Assembly (NCBI RefSeq): GCF_024721975.1
Contig: NZ_JANQBB010000003.1
Span: forward strand, 186,001-250,000
Reading direction: 5' to 3'
DNA: 64,000 bases
Source: Paenibacillus endoradicis
GTDB lineage: Bacteria > Bacillota > Bacilli > Paenibacillales > Paenibacillaceae
The notes beneath the pieces are model-generated. The model did not search any database, was not told where the DNA came from, and worked only from the letters and a program-made list of their open reading frames with translations. The translations under genes were made by a program, and so were the position numbers. Positions 1 to 9,381 of the stretch are shown here, piece by piece; position 1 is the stretch's first letter, and every line of letters starts with the position of its first letter.

Positions 1-45
1 GAGCATACACGAGTTGTACGTATCGAAGAGGTTAGAGGAAAATAA
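1..45 (+). CDS. 3' end of an unidentified protein (partial)
   Basis: An open frame enters from the left edge and stops at TAA 43-45. The visible tail reads EHTRVVRIEEVRGK. Fourteen residues are too few to name the protein. It lies upstream of infC on the same strand, but infC has its own strong promoter starting 30 bases later, so the two need not be cotranscribed. Confidence 0.4.
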   Translation, partial: EHTRVVRIEEVRGK

Positions 46-74
46 ATGAACATTTCGTAATGATAGGCAAATGA

Positions 75-103
75 TTGACAAGCGCTTATTGTTGTGTTAT
101 ATT
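75..103 (+). promoter_or_regulatory. Sigma-A type promoter of infC-rpmI-rplT
   Basis: TTGACA (75-80), a 17-base spacer and TATATT (98-103) form a near-consensus housekeeping promoter. The predicted start near 110 leaves a leader of about 200 bases before infC, which holds an attenuator-like hairpin. Confidence 0.85.
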
Positions 104-109
104 ATCTAA

Positions 110-312
110 GGATTATTAATTGAATACATTGCACAAGTAGAGGCACCCGCTTCTCACCTGTTCGGTATATACTGACTGGTTGCGATGAACGAATGCAGAA
201 TAATCGAATGTTAACTATTCGATTTCGATGATACATTACGTTTATAGGATGCGGGTTCAATCGAACTCGCATCCTATATTTTTGTGCAGGTAATATAATT
301 TGGAGGTGGAAC
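110..312 (+). promoter_or_regulatory. infC operon leader with attenuator (L20-leader type)
   Basis: This untranslated leader ends in an intrinsic-terminator-like hairpin: a 15-bp stem (244-258 with 263-277, one G-U pair) followed by ATTTTTG (278-284). In Bacillus the infC-rpmI-rplT leader is terminated when ribosomal protein L20 is in excess. The same gene order and a terminator just before the start support the same control here. The L20-binding fold itself was not verified. Confidence 0.7.
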
Positions 313-831
313 ATTATTAGCAGAGAACATCAAATCAACGACGAAATTCGCGCTCGTGAGGTTCGTTTAGTTGGTCCAGAGAGTGAACAAATTGGAATCA
401 AGCCATTACGTGAAGCACTGCAAATGGCGATTGAATTGAATCTTGATCTTGTTAACGTGGCACCAACAGCGAAACCGCCAGTCTGCCGTATTATGGACTA
501 TGGTAAATTCCGTTATGAGCAACAGAAGAAAGAAAAAGAAGCACGTAAGAACCAAAAAGTAGTTGATCTTAAAGAAGTTTGGTTCCGTGCAAACATTGAT
601 GAACATGATTATCAAACTAAATTCCGTAATGTAATTAAATTCTTAAACGAAGGCGACAAAGTGAAAGCTTCTGTTCGTTTCCGTGGTCGTGAAATCGCAC
701 ATGCTGATTTAGGGAAAAAGATTCTAGATCGTTTATCTAAAGAGGTTGCCGAAATATGCAATGTTGAGCGCGCTCCTAAGCTTGAAGGCCGGAGCATGAT
801 TATGATTTTGGCACCAAAAAGCAATGCCTAA
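313..831 (+). CDS. infC: Translation initiation factor IF-3
   Basis: IF-3 binds the 30S subunit and discriminates against wrong start codons and initiator tRNAs. The chosen start is AUU at 313: translated from there the protein begins (M)ISREHQINDEIRAREV, matching the N-terminus of bacillary IF-3, and a GGAGGTGG ribosome site (302-309) lies six bases from GGAGG to the start. The product is 172 residues, normal for the family, with the conserved PPVCRIMDYGKFRYEQQKK linker region around residues 55-75. An ATG-only search would start at 424 and lose 37 residues. AUU initiation is the known basis of IF-3 autoregulation. It heads a three-gene operon with L35 and L20. Confidence 0.95.
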   Translation: MISREHQINDEIRAREVRLVGPESEQIGIKPLREALQMAIELNLDLVNVAPTAKPPVCRIMDYGKFRYEQQKKEKEARKNQKVVDLKEVWFRANIDEHDYQTKFRNVIKFLNEGDKVKASVRFRGREIAHADLGKKILDRLSKEVAEICNVERAPKLEGRSMIMILAPKSNA

Positions 832-864
832 ACTTATGTATAACTTTTAAGGAGGATAATTACA

Positions 865-1065
865 ATGCCCAAGATGAAAACGCATAGCAGTCTTAAAGAC
901 CGCTTCAAAATTACTGGTACAGGTAAAGTTAAACGTTACAAAGCTTACAGAAACCATTTACTTTCTCACAAATCAGGACGCCAAAAACGTGTCCTTGCAA
1001 GTCAACCATTGATGGCAGCTGGTGACGTTCGTCGTATTCAGCAAGGTCTTTCTAACATCAAATAA
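865..1065 (+). CDS. rpmI: 50S ribosomal protein L35
   Basis: L35 is a small, basic large-subunit protein. The 66-residue product starts MPKMKTHSSLKDRFKITGTG and is Lys/Arg-rich throughout, the exact family length. AAGGAGG lies about ten bases before the ATG. It sits between infC and rplT, as in nearly all Firmicutes, with 33 bases to infC and 44 to rplT. Confidence 0.97.
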   Translation: MPKMKTHSSLKDRFKITGTGKVKRYKAYRNHLLSHKSGRQKRVLASQPLMAAGDVRRIQQGLSNIK

Positions 1066-1109
1066 TTATTGAAAAATAAATTGATTATACCCTCAGGAGG
1101 TTTCTATTC

Positions 1110-1469
1110 ATGGCAAGAGTCAAAGGCGGATTTGTCCGCACACGTCGTCGTAAAAAGATTCTTAAATTAGCTAAAGGTTACTTTGGTTCGAAACATCGCT
1201 TATTTAAATCGGCTAAGGAGCAAGTTGGGCATTCATTAATGTATGCTTACCGTGACCGTCGTAACAAAAAACGTGATTTCCGCAGACTTTGGATCGTTCG
1301 TATCAATGCTGCAGCACGTATGAACGACATCTCTTATAGCAAATTAATGCACGGTTTGAAACTTGCAGGCGTTGAAGTTAACCGTAAAATGCTAGCTGAT
1401 CTAGCTGTTAACGATATTGCATCTTTCAATTCTTTAGCAAAAGTTGCAAAAGAAAAAGTTGGCGCGTAA
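1110..1469 (+). CDS. rplT: 50S ribosomal protein L20
   Basis: L20 is an early-assembly 23S rRNA-binding protein and the usual autogenous repressor of this operon. The 119-residue product starts [16 protein letters not shown], with the long basic N-terminal extension and the globular domain containing [27 protein letters not shown] precedes the ATG. It is the last gene of the operon; an intrinsic terminator follows 18 bases later. Confidence 0.97.
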   Translation: MARVKGGFVRTRRRKKILKLAKGYFGSKHRLFKSAKEQVGHSLMYAYRDRRNKKRDFRRLWIVRINAAARMNDISYSKLMHGLKLAGVEVNRKMLADLAVNDIASFNSLAKVAKEKVGA

Positions 1470-1487
1470 TCGTTGACTTCTAAATAG

Positions 1488-1529
1488 AGGCACTAATTAT
1501 CTTTTCGTGAGATAATTAGTGCCTTTTTT
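1488..1529 (+). terminator. Intrinsic terminator after rplT
   Basis: A 15-bp stem (AGGCACTAATTATCT and its complement) is followed by TTTTTT. Confidence 0.9.
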
Positions 1530-1612
1530 GTTGTGCTTACGGACATACATACAGTCCTGTCCGCGATAAGATGCATATACTGTCCTATCTAGTAGAGGAG
1601 GTGTCTTATCAA

Positions 1613-1963
1613 GTGAATAATTTAGCAAAGAAAGATTTTGAACAGTATGTAGGTAAACATATATATATCGAGAAAGCGAATGGGAAAAAGGTTAAAGGAA
1701 AACTGGTTGCGATAGACGGAGATCGAATATTTCTAGCTCCGCTTTCAGTAGATAAGAATAAAAAAGTTGAAACTAAATTTATATTTTGTTTCTTTATTTT
1801 CGGGATCATTGCAGTTGGGCTATTAGCATTTCTAGTTTGTTCATGTTGTGGTGCACGTCGTGGACGTTGTGGCTGCGGTTGCGGATTCCAACGCCGTCGA
1901 CCTTGCGGCTGTAACAGATGTAGACGTAGAAAAAGATTTCACAGAAGACGTAGATTTGCATAA
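1613..1963 (+). CDS. Small membrane protein with SH3-like N-domain and Cys/Arg-rich tail
   Basis: I do not recognise a named gene. The GTG at 1613 is chosen because GAGGAGGTG (1595-1603) lies directly upstream; an ATG at 1571 has no ribosome site. The 116-residue product has three parts. Residues about 8-40 (FEQYVGKHIYIEKANGKKV..GKLVAIDGDRIFL) resemble small beta-barrel domains of the DUF2642/coat type. Next comes one hydrophobic segment (FIFCFFIFGIIAVGLLAFLV). The last 45 residues are dominated by Cys and Arg (CSCCGARRGRCGCGCGF). Such tails occur in spore-surface proteins that crosslink or bind metal, but that role is inferred. It stands alone between the rplT terminator and the ilv leader. 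Confidence 0.7.
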   Translation: MNNLAKKDFEQYVGKHIYIEKANGKKVKGKLVAIDGDRIFLAPLSVDKNKKVETKFIFCFFIFGIIAVGLLAFLVCSCCGARRGRCGCGCGFQRRRPCGCNRCRRRKRFHRRRRFA

Positions 1964-2008
1964 AATATAAATAAAATGGTAAACTAATAAAAGAATAATT
2001 ATAGGTTA

Positions 2009-2037
2009 TTGACGGATGTGTTTAATCGTCATATAAT
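2009..2037 (+). promoter_or_regulatory. Promoter of the ilvB T-box operon
   Basis: TTGACG (2009-2014), 17 bases, TATAAT (2032-2037). The predicted start near 2044 lies just before the T-box leader. Confidence 0.8.
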
Positions 2038-2043
2038 AATGAA

Positions 2044-2430
2044 AAGTAATATCCAATGTATATTTATACTATCTACGATATAAAGCAATCGGCAATGATG
2101 AGGAAAAAGTATTTAGGGCTCTACTGCTCAGAGAGTATTGGATTAGCTGAAACCAATACCAGAATCCCTATATTACGAAGTCGCCTCTGAGCTATTTCCC
2201 TGAAAAGTTTTTGATTAGGGGAATTCGCATGGCAAGCGTTAAAGTGCCTATGGTAGGATGTTCCATGTGTATTTATGCATGACTCCAACCTGTTGAGGTT
2301 GTCTACTGAGAAGTAGATAACGAATTTGGGTGGTACCACGGAAGATCAACCTTTCGTCCCTGTACACTTTCATGAAAATGATTGTGGGCAGTGACGGAAG
2401 GTTTTTTTGTTTTCGAGAGGAGGAATACAA
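2044..2430 (+). promoter_or_regulatory. T-box leader of ilvB, predicted valine (GUC) specifier
   Basis: The T-box signature GGGTGGTACCACGG lies at 2328-2341. Stem I is visible as GCTCAGAG with CTCTGAGC, enclosing an inner hairpin GTATTGG/CCAATAC. The base just before the closing 3' strand reads GAA-GUC-GCC, placing the specifier GUC (valine) at 2180-2182; the pheS leader in this window has GAAA-UUC-AC at the equivalent place. A competing terminator (2348-2411) has the stem AACCTTTCGTC/GACGGAAGGTT and a T-run. Uncharged tRNA should favour antitermination, so valine starvation would switch on ilvBNC. The T-box call is firm; the specifier was read by eye. Confidence 0.92.
2348..2411 (+). terminator. 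T-box regulated terminator before ilvB
   Basis: AACCTTTCGTC pairs with GACGGAAGGTT, followed by TTTTTTGTTTT. Its 5' arm overlaps sequence used by the antiterminator. Confidence 0.85.
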
Positions 2431-4176
2431 ATGACAACAACAAATGTGACAACGAAATCAAGAGAAGAGCTAATTGAGAAATTTTCTAAACCAGAGGTAA
2501 TTTCAGGTTCAGAAATATTACTACGCAGCTTGTTGCTTGAGGGAGTAGATTGTGTATTCGGTTATCCAGGTGGCGCAGTTCTATATATATATGATGCAAT
2601 GCATGGAAATCCCGATTTCAACCATCTACTAACAAGACATGAACAAGGTGCTATCCATGCTGCTGATGGATATGCTCGTGCAAGTGGTAAAGTAGGTGTA
2701 TGTATTGCAACTTCTGGTCCAGGAGCAACAAATCTTGTGACAGGTATTGCTACAGCTTATATGGACTCCGTACCAATGGTTGTTATTACTGGTAATGTTA
2801 TCAGTACATTAATCGGTACAGACGCTTTCCAAGAGGCGGATATTACAGGAATTACAATGCCAATTACGAAGCATAGTTATTTGGTTCGTGATGTTGAAGA
2901 TTTACCAAGAGTCATTCACGAAGCATTCCATATTGCGAATTCTGGTCGTAAAGGTCCAGTGTTAATCGATATTCCTAAAGATGTATCTGCTGCGAAAACA
3001 TTGTTTAAGCCGGTAAACGAAGTAAGTATTCGCGGCTACAATCCAACGGTATCACCAAATAAGCTTCAAGTTGATAAATTGATTAAAGCAATTAAAGAAG
3101 CAAAACGTCCGATCATTCTTGCAGGTGGCGGTGTAGTCTACTCTGGTGCTCATGAACAACTTCTTGAATTCGTTATGAAAACAGAAATTCCGATTACAAC
3201 TACACTACTAGGTCTTGGTGGTTTCCCAAGTGGTAACGATCTATGGCTTGGAATGCCAGGGATGCATGGTACTTATACTGCAAACACGTCAATACAAAAA
3301 GCGGATCTACTAATTAACATAGGTGCTCGTTTTGATGATCGTGTAACAGGTAAGTTAAGTGGTTTTGCTCCACTTGCGAAAATTGTTCATATCGATATCG
3401 ATCCAGCTGAGATTGGTAAAAACGTGCATGCAGACATTCCAATCGTTGGTGATGTTAAAACTGTACTTGAGATTGCGAATCTAACCGCAACTCGTGCTAA
3501 TCTAGCAGATGAGTGGAGAACGGAAGTGCTTGCTTCTAAGAAGCAACATCCTTTCAAATACAAAGATTCAGATACAGAGCTTAAGCCGCAATGGGTTGTT
3601 GAGTTAATTCATGAAACAACTAAAGGTGACGCTATTGTAACAACTGACGTTGGTCAACATCAAATGTGGGCTGCACAATACTATAAATTCAATAAGCCTC
3701 GTTCATGGGTTACTTCAGGTGGTCTAGGAACTATGGGCTTTGGCTTCCCTTCTGCAATTGGTGCTCAAATGGCCAATCCTGATCGTCTAGTTGTATCAAT
3801 CAATGGTGACGGTGGTATGCAGATGTGTGCTCAAGAATTAGCGATCTGTGCAATTAACAACATTCCAGTTAAGGTTGTTATATTAAATAACCAAGTATTA
3901 GGCATGGTTCGTCAATGGCAAGAGCTTATTCATGAAAACAGATTTAGTCATATTGATTTAGCTGGTAGCCCTGATTTTGTTAAGCTTGCTGAAGCTTATG
4001 GTGTTAAAGGCTTCCGTGCTACGAACAAAGAAGAATCTCGCAAAGTTTGGGAAGAGGCTATGAATCATCCTGGGCCCGCTGTTGTAGAATTTGTTGTTCG
4101 TCGTGACGAAAATGTATATCCGATGGTTGCTCAAGGTAGCACAATCGATCAAATGATCATGGGGGATGCAGAATGA
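2431..4176 (+). CDS. ilvB: Acetolactate synthase, large (catalytic) subunit
   Basis: This ThDP-dependent enzyme condenses two pyruvates, or pyruvate and 2-ketobutyrate, in the first common step of valine, leucine and isoleucine synthesis. The start ATG 2431 follows GAGGAGG; a frame-extended ATG at 2407 lies in the terminator and is not used. The 581-residue product has GYPGGAVLYIYDAM, the catalytic Glu near residue 71 in RHEQGAIHAADGYARA, and the ThDP motif GDGGMQM through VVILNN (about 459-488). It overlaps ilvN by four bases (ATGA), implying coupled translation. Control is by the T-box leader. Confidence 0.97.
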   Translation: MTTTNVTTKSREELIEKFSKPEVISGSEILLRSLLLEGVDCVFGYPGGAVLYIYDAMHGNPDFNHLLTRHEQGAIHAADGYARASGKVGVCIATSGPGATNLVTGIATAYMDSVPMVVITGNVISTLIGTDAFQEADITGITMPITKHSYLVRDVEDLPRVIHEAFHIANSGRKGPVLIDIPKDVSAAKTLFKPVNEVSIRGYNPTVSPNKLQVDKLIKAIKEAKRPIILAGGGVVYSGAHEQLLEFVMKTEIPITTTLLGLGGFPSGNDLWLGMPGMHGTYTANTSIQKADLLINIGARFDDRVTGKLSGFAPLAKIVHIDIDPAEIGKNVHADIPIVGDVKTVLEIANLTATRANLADEWRTEVLASKKQHPFKYKDSDTELKPQWVVELIHETTKGDAIVTTDVGQHQMWAAQYYKFNKPRSWVTSGGLGTMGFGFPSAIGAQMANPDRLVVSINGDGGMQMCAQELAICAINNIPVKVVILNNQVLGMVRQWQELIHENRFSHIDLAGSPDFVKLAEAYGVKGFRATNKEESRKVWEEAMNHPGPAVVEFVVRRDENVYPMVAQGSTIDQMIMGDAE

Positions 4177-4664
4177 AGAAACATACTGTTGCTGTAATTG
4201 TTAACGATCAGCCAGGCGTTCTGCAACGTGTGTCTGGACTGTTCGGAAGACGTGGATTCAATATTGAAAGTATTACTGTAGGTGCCTCCGAAGAGGTAGG
4301 TTTGTCTCGTATGGTTATCGTTTCTTCTGGCGATGACCATACGCTTGAACAAATTATTAAGCAGTTATATAAATTAATTGATGTTATTAAAGTTATTGAC
4401 TTAAGTGCTAATGCAATGGTTTCTCGCGAATTAGCATTAATTAAAGTGAATGCTGAGCCATCAACACGTCCTGAAGTTCTAGGAGTTGTTGATACATTCA
4501 GAGCATCTGTTGTCGATATCGCTACTAATACATTAATGGTACAAGTCGTTGGTGATACTGAAAAAATCGATGCTATGATTGAATTGCTTAAACCATACGG
4601 TATTCGTGAGGTTTCGCGGACTGGGGTAACTGCCCTTAACCGTGGCAATGTGTCAAAGCTTTGA
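4173..4664 (+). CDS. ilvN: Acetolactate synthase, small (regulatory) subunit
   Basis: This subunit activates IlvB and confers valine feedback inhibition. The 163-residue product begins with an ACT domain (MKKHTVAVIVNDQPGVLQRV, then GLFGRRGFNIESITVG) followed by the conserved C-terminal domain (RELALIKVNAE...). The length is typical. The last codons (SKL stop) form the left arm of repeat copy A: GTCAAAGCTTT at 4652-4662 pairs exactly with 4794-4804. Confidence 0.96.
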   Translation: MKKHTVAVIVNDQPGVLQRVSGLFGRRGFNIESITVGASEEVGLSRMVIVSSGDDHTLEQIIKQLYKLIDVIKVIDLSANAMVSRELALIKVNAEPSTRPEVLGVVDTFRASVVDIATNTLMVQVVGDTEKIDAMIELLKPYGIREVSRTGVTALNRGNVSKL

Positions 4665-4804
4665 TCACGAAGTATGGCGTTGTAGCTTAATCGGCATCGA
4701 ATCTTGAACGTAGCTTCATCTCTCCGGTGCTCACGTACCAATAACGTACGCTCTGCTCCTCGAGAATTGCTTCGTCCAACCTTCTCGGTGCTGAAAGCTT
4801 TGAC
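4652..4804 (+). repeat. Intergenic hairpin element, copy A
   Basis: The outer stem GTCAAAGCTTT / AAAGCTTTGAC is perfect over 11 bp, and its left arm is the end of the ilvN coding sequence. Inside are the family landmarks GATCACGA, the apex ACGTACCAATAACGTACG, and CTTCTCGGTGCTGA before the right arm. The flanks of the apex pair imperfectly along the whole length. Sense to ilvN. Confidence 0.85.
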
Positions 4805-6116
<1,312 letters not shown>

Positions 6117-6146
6117 TCAATCTTTAGATTGATGGTTGAATGATAT

Positions 6147-6190
6147 GTCTAGCTCTATATCAATTGATATGGAGCTAGATGTTTATTTTT
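6147..6190 (+). terminator. Probable terminator after ilvC
   Basis: The palindrome CTAGCTCTATATC/GATATGGAGCTAG is followed by GTTTATTTTTG, a moderately T-rich tail. Confidence 0.6.
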
Positions 6191-6228
6191 GTATATTCGA
6201 AAATAAATGGCATGGATTGAAGTCATAG

Positions 6229-6266
6229 AAAGCACAAATTGGCTATACCCAGTTTGTGCTTTTTTA
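6229..6266 (+). terminator. Second terminator between ilvC and leuB
   Basis: AAGCACAAATTGG pairs with CCAGTTTGTGCTT (one G-U), then TTTTTT. With the hairpin 40 bases upstream this makes a tandem terminator, suggesting leuB has its own promoter. Confidence 0.85.
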
Positions 6267-6408
6267 TTTATACAATTATAGATATAACCTATAGAGTTGA
6301 TAGCTTTTATATCTTTGTCAAAGGAAATGATTTGTGGTTAAATGAATGTATAATTATTAATGAATGTTATTATTTCAATTAATTCAAATAGTCTAGGGAG
6401 TGTTAATA

Positions 6409-7488
6409 ATGTCTGAAGTTAAAAAGATCGCCGTTCTTGGCGGAGATGGAATTGGTCCTGAAGTAGTTGGAGAAGCTTTGAAAGTATTGAAAAAAACAGA
6501 AGAACTTTTTGGTTATAAATTTGAAACTGAAGAGGCTCTTTTCGGTGGTATTGCAATCGACGAAAAAGGTACTCCACTTCCACAAGAAACATTGGATCTA
6601 TGTCAAGCATCAGATGCAGTATTGTTAGGTGCTGTAGGTGGTCCGAAATGGGATAGCAATCCTGGTGACCTTCGTCCAGAGACTGGTCTTCTAGGTATTC
6701 GTAAAGCACTAGGTCTTTTCTCTAATATCCGTCCGGCAACTGTATTTGATTGCTTGAAAGATGCATCAACATTGAAACCAGAAGTACTTGAAGGTACTGA
6801 TCTAATCGTAGTTCGTGAACTTACTGGTGGTATTTACTTCGGAGAGAAATTCCGTCGTGAAACTGAATTTGGTATCGAAGCTGTAGATACTTGTGCATAT
6901 AATGAGATGGAAATTTCGCGTATTGTTCGTCAAGCATTCGATATCGCTATGACTCGTGACAAACGTCTTGCATCTGTAGATAAAGCAAACGTTCTTGAAT
7001 CTTCTCGTCTATGGCGTGAAGTTGTTATCAAAATTTCAGCTGAGTATCCAGAAGTTGAACTAGAGCATGTACTTGTTGATAACTGTGCAATGCAGTTACT
7101 TCGTCGTCCTTCTAGCTTCGATGTTATCGTAACTGAAAATATGTTTGGTGATATTCTATCTGATGAAGCAGCAATGCTTACAGGATCAATCGGTATGCTT
7201 TCTTCCGCTTCACTTGGTGAAGGTAGCTTCGGATTGTACGAGCCGGTACATGGTTCTGCACCTGATATCGCTGGACAAGGTATTTCTAACCCAATCGCAA
7301 CAATTCTTTCTGTTGCATTGATGTTCCGTCTTACATTTGGTTATCATGAAGCAGCGCAATCGATTGAGGATGCTGTGAAAGAAGTACTTGATGCTGGTCA
7401 CCGTACTGGAGATATCGCAGTTGATAAGAGTCAAGCAATTGGAACGACAGCAATGGGTGATTTAATTATTGCTGCAATGAAAAAATAA
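6409..7488 (+). CDS. leuB: 3-Isopropylmalate dehydrogenase
   Basis: This NAD-dependent enzyme oxidatively decarboxylates 3-isopropylmalate in leucine synthesis. ATG 6409 has AGGGAG eight bases upstream; a GTG at 6400 in frame overlaps that site. The 359-residue product shows [16 protein letters not shown] at the N-terminus, [10 protein letters not shown] near residue 140, the [15 protein letters not shown] signature and [14 protein letters not shown]. leuA, leuC and leuD are not in this window, so leuB is detached from the rest of the leu pathway, and terminators separate it from ilvC. TATAAT at 6349-6354 could be its -10, but no good -35 is seen. Confidence 0.95.
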   Translation: MSEVKKIAVLGGDGIGPEVVGEALKVLKKTEELFGYKFETEEALFGGIAIDEKGTPLPQETLDLCQASDAVLLGAVGGPKWDSNPGDLRPETGLLGIRKALGLFSNIRPATVFDCLKDASTLKPEVLEGTDLIVVRELTGGIYFGEKFRRETEFGIEAVDTCAYNEMEISRIVRQAFDIAMTRDKRLASVDKANVLESSRLWREVVIKISAEYPEVELEHVLVDNCAMQLLRRPSSFDVIVTENMFGDILSDEAAMLTGSIGMLSSASLGEGSFGLYEPVHGSAPDIAGQGISNPIATILSVALMFRLTFGYHEAAQSIEDAVKEVLDAGHRTGDIAVDKSQAIGTTAMGDLIIAAMKK

Positions 7489-7545
7489 TTTATTTCTAAA
7501 ATGCAAAAAATATATTAAAAATAATAAAATGATTATTGTTATATC

Positions 7546-7589
7546 GAGGAATCTAGAGATGTTTACTTCTCTAGATTCCTCTTTTTTTT
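7546..7589 (+). terminator. Intrinsic terminator after leuB
   Basis: GAGGAATCTAGAGA pairs with TCTCTAGATTCCTC, then eight T. Confidence 0.92.
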
Positions 7590-7709
7590 GTAATGCATAT
7601 TACATATTTATTATGAAATACATGTTAAATTTAAACAGATGAAAAAATTGACTTACGATAGTTTGTTCACACCCAAAAATAATAATATACCAAAAGGAGT
7701 AAGATTATT

Positions 7710-9167
7710 GTGATAATTGAAAATGAAGTGCAAACCGAATTAATAGGTGGATATAACAAGATAAAAAAGAGAATAAGTAGTGTACTTATTTTTATGATGA
7801 TTGCTTCGTGTATGTTTGTAGTTCCTGTTACAGCAGCAGCTGAAAACAAGCAAGGAAAGATAACGAATACACCAATTTATGTAGATGGTGAGAAGGCTAA
7901 GCAGGATATCCCTTCTATTTCTATCGATAACCGCTTATATTTACCGCTTCGTGCTACTTCACAGCTACTCGGACTGAATGTACGCTGGAGTCAAGTAGAA
8001 CAAGCAGTATACATAACGACTAGTTCAACGTCGGTAGCTACTTCTTCGAATAATGACACAGGACTTAAAGTAGGATCGACAATTTCTGGAACAGTATCTA
8101 ATGCTATTATTTTTGTAGATGGAAAGCAGATTCAGTTAACAGATACCAACGGTAACAATACACCACCTCTATCATTCCAAGGCAGTGTATACTTGCCGAT
8201 TCGTACGCTTGCTACTTCTCTTGGGCTAGAAATAGCTTGGGATGCTCATAAGGGTCAAGTCAATATTAATTCTCAATCTGCTGGTGAAAAACCGACAGGT
8301 GAAAAAGGTGAGCAAGGCGAGCAAGGTATCAAAGGTGACAAAGGTGACAAAGGAGATACTGGTTCTTCAGGCTCTACAGGGGCAACTGGACCAGCAGGAG
8401 CTAAAGGAGACAAAGGTGACACGGGAGCAACAGGACCGGCAGGAGCAACAGGCGATAAAGGTGACACGGGAGCAACGGGACCAGCAGGAGTAACAGGCGA
8501 TAAAGGGGACACGGGAGCAGTAGGAGCTAAAGGTGACAAAGGCGACACGGGAGCAGCAGGAGATAAAGGTGACACGGGAGCAACGGGAGCAGCAGGAGCT
8601 AAAGGAGACAAAGGCGACACGGGAGCAATAGGACCAGCAGGTGCAACAGGGTCTCAAGGAGCTAAAGGAGAGAAAGGCGATCCAGGTGCAGCAGGAGCTA
8701 AGGGAGATAAAGGTGACACGGGAGCAATAGGCCCAGCAGGACCGCAAGGCCCACAAGGTGAGTCCGGAAGTAACTCTATTCCTTGGGCGAATGCTATTAC
8801 GCAAAATACAGCCGTTTCTGTCACTTCAGATGGAGTAAAACTACCTTGGCCGGGCTTTTCATTTAATGCAACTTACTATAAATCTTTATCGGACGGTATA
8901 GCAGTTACACAAACTGGCTATTATTACATTACCTATCATGTTAATTTAACGGAGGCAAAAAGCATTGGAACACGTCTGCTCATAGATGATAGGCCACTAG
9001 AGACTTCTACCATTCCTTCAGGTCATGCTCAATCAAGTTATTCGGCTACGGTGATAGTGCAACTTTATGCAGGAAGCACAATTTCACTTCAATTGTATGG
9101 AGCTTCAGAAGATGCGACCTTAAGTCAAGGTCAAGGTGCTTCATTATCTATTATGAAGGTAAGTTAA
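7710..9167 (+). CDS. Secreted collagen-like protein with copper-amine-oxidase-type stalk domain
   Basis: A GTG start at 7710 follows AAAAGGAG. The 485-residue product has four parts. (1) A hydrophobic segment after basic residues (RISSVLIFMMIASCMFVVPV, near residues 22-41) ends at TAAAE, a plausible signal peptide. (2) Two repeats of the stalk/copper amine oxidase N-terminal type follow (IYVDGEKAKQDIPSI..YLPLRATSQLLGL and IIFVDGKQIQL..YLPIRTLATSLGL, about 50-190). (3) An uninterrupted Gly-X-Y tract, mostly GDKGDTGATGPAG, runs from about 192 to 352. (4) A roughly 130-residue C-terminal domain resembles the C1q/BclA-like trimerising head (TGYYYITYHVNL.., GASLSIMKVS). It probably forms a trimeric surface or exosporium filament. 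The combination with the stalk domain is uncommon. It is monocistronic. Confidence 0.85.
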   Translation: MIIENEVQTELIGGYNKIKKRISSVLIFMMIASCMFVVPVTAAAENKQGKITNTPIYVDGEKAKQDIPSISIDNRLYLPLRATSQLLGLNVRWSQVEQAVYITTSSTSVATSSNNDTGLKVGSTISGTVSNAIIFVDGKQIQLTDTNGNNTPPLSFQGSVYLPIRTLATSLGLEIAWDAHKGQVNINSQSAGEKPTGEKGEQGEQGIKGDKGDKGDTGSSGSTGATGPAGAKGDKGDTGATGPAGATGDKGDTGATGPAGVTGDKGDTGAVGAKGDKGDTGAAGDKGDTGATGAAGAKGDKGDTGAIGPAGATGSQGAKGEKGDPGAAGAKGDKGDTGAIGPAGPQGPQGESGSNSIPWANAITQNTAVSVTSDGVKLPWPGFSFNATYYKSLSDGIAVTQTGYYYITYHVNLTEAKSIGTRLLIDDRPLETSTIPSGHAQSSYSATVIVQLYAGSTISLQLYGASEDATLSQGQGASLSIMKVS

Positions 9168-9196
9168 CTGATACAACTAAACTCATCATTTAATAT

Positions 9197-9237
9197 AAAA
9201 AGGTCATCATTATGTGAAAAAATGATGACCTTTTTTG
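9197..9237 (+). terminator. Intrinsic terminator after the collagen-like gene
   Basis: AAAAGGTCATCATT pairs with AATGATGACCTTTT, followed by further T. Confidence 0.9.
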
Positions 9238-9242
9238 TTTGT

Positions 9243-9257
9243 TTATAATTATTACAA
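9243..9257 (+). promoter_or_regulatory. PerR-like operator 1
   Basis: TTATAATTATTACAA matches the PerR 7-1-7 consensus TTATAATNATTATAA at 14 of the 15 positions (N counted as a match). It lies 19 bases upstream of the peroxiredoxin -35. Confidence 0.65.
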
Positions 9258-9276
9258 ATAAATATTGTTTATAATC

Positions 9277-9305
9277 TTGACACTAATCTATTGTAATGAT
9301 AATAT
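9277..9305 (+). promoter_or_regulatory. Peroxiredoxin promoter with a second PerR-like box
   Basis: TTGACA (9277-9282), 17 bases, TAATAT (9300-9305). A second, weaker PerR-like sequence, TTGTAATGATAATAT (9291-9305, three mismatches), covers the -10, where a bound repressor would block polymerase. Confidence 0.75.
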
Positions 9306-9381
9306 TTATCAGTGGTCATTTTTATGAATATCATAGATAACTACATGAACTAGATAGATAGAATACGAGGAGGAAATTATA

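Noticed and set aside
8273..8804. Pro/Ser- and Cys-rich frames antisense to the collagen-like gene
   Set aside because: Gly-X-Y coding DNA reads as Pro/Ala/Ser repeats on the other strand; no start signals.
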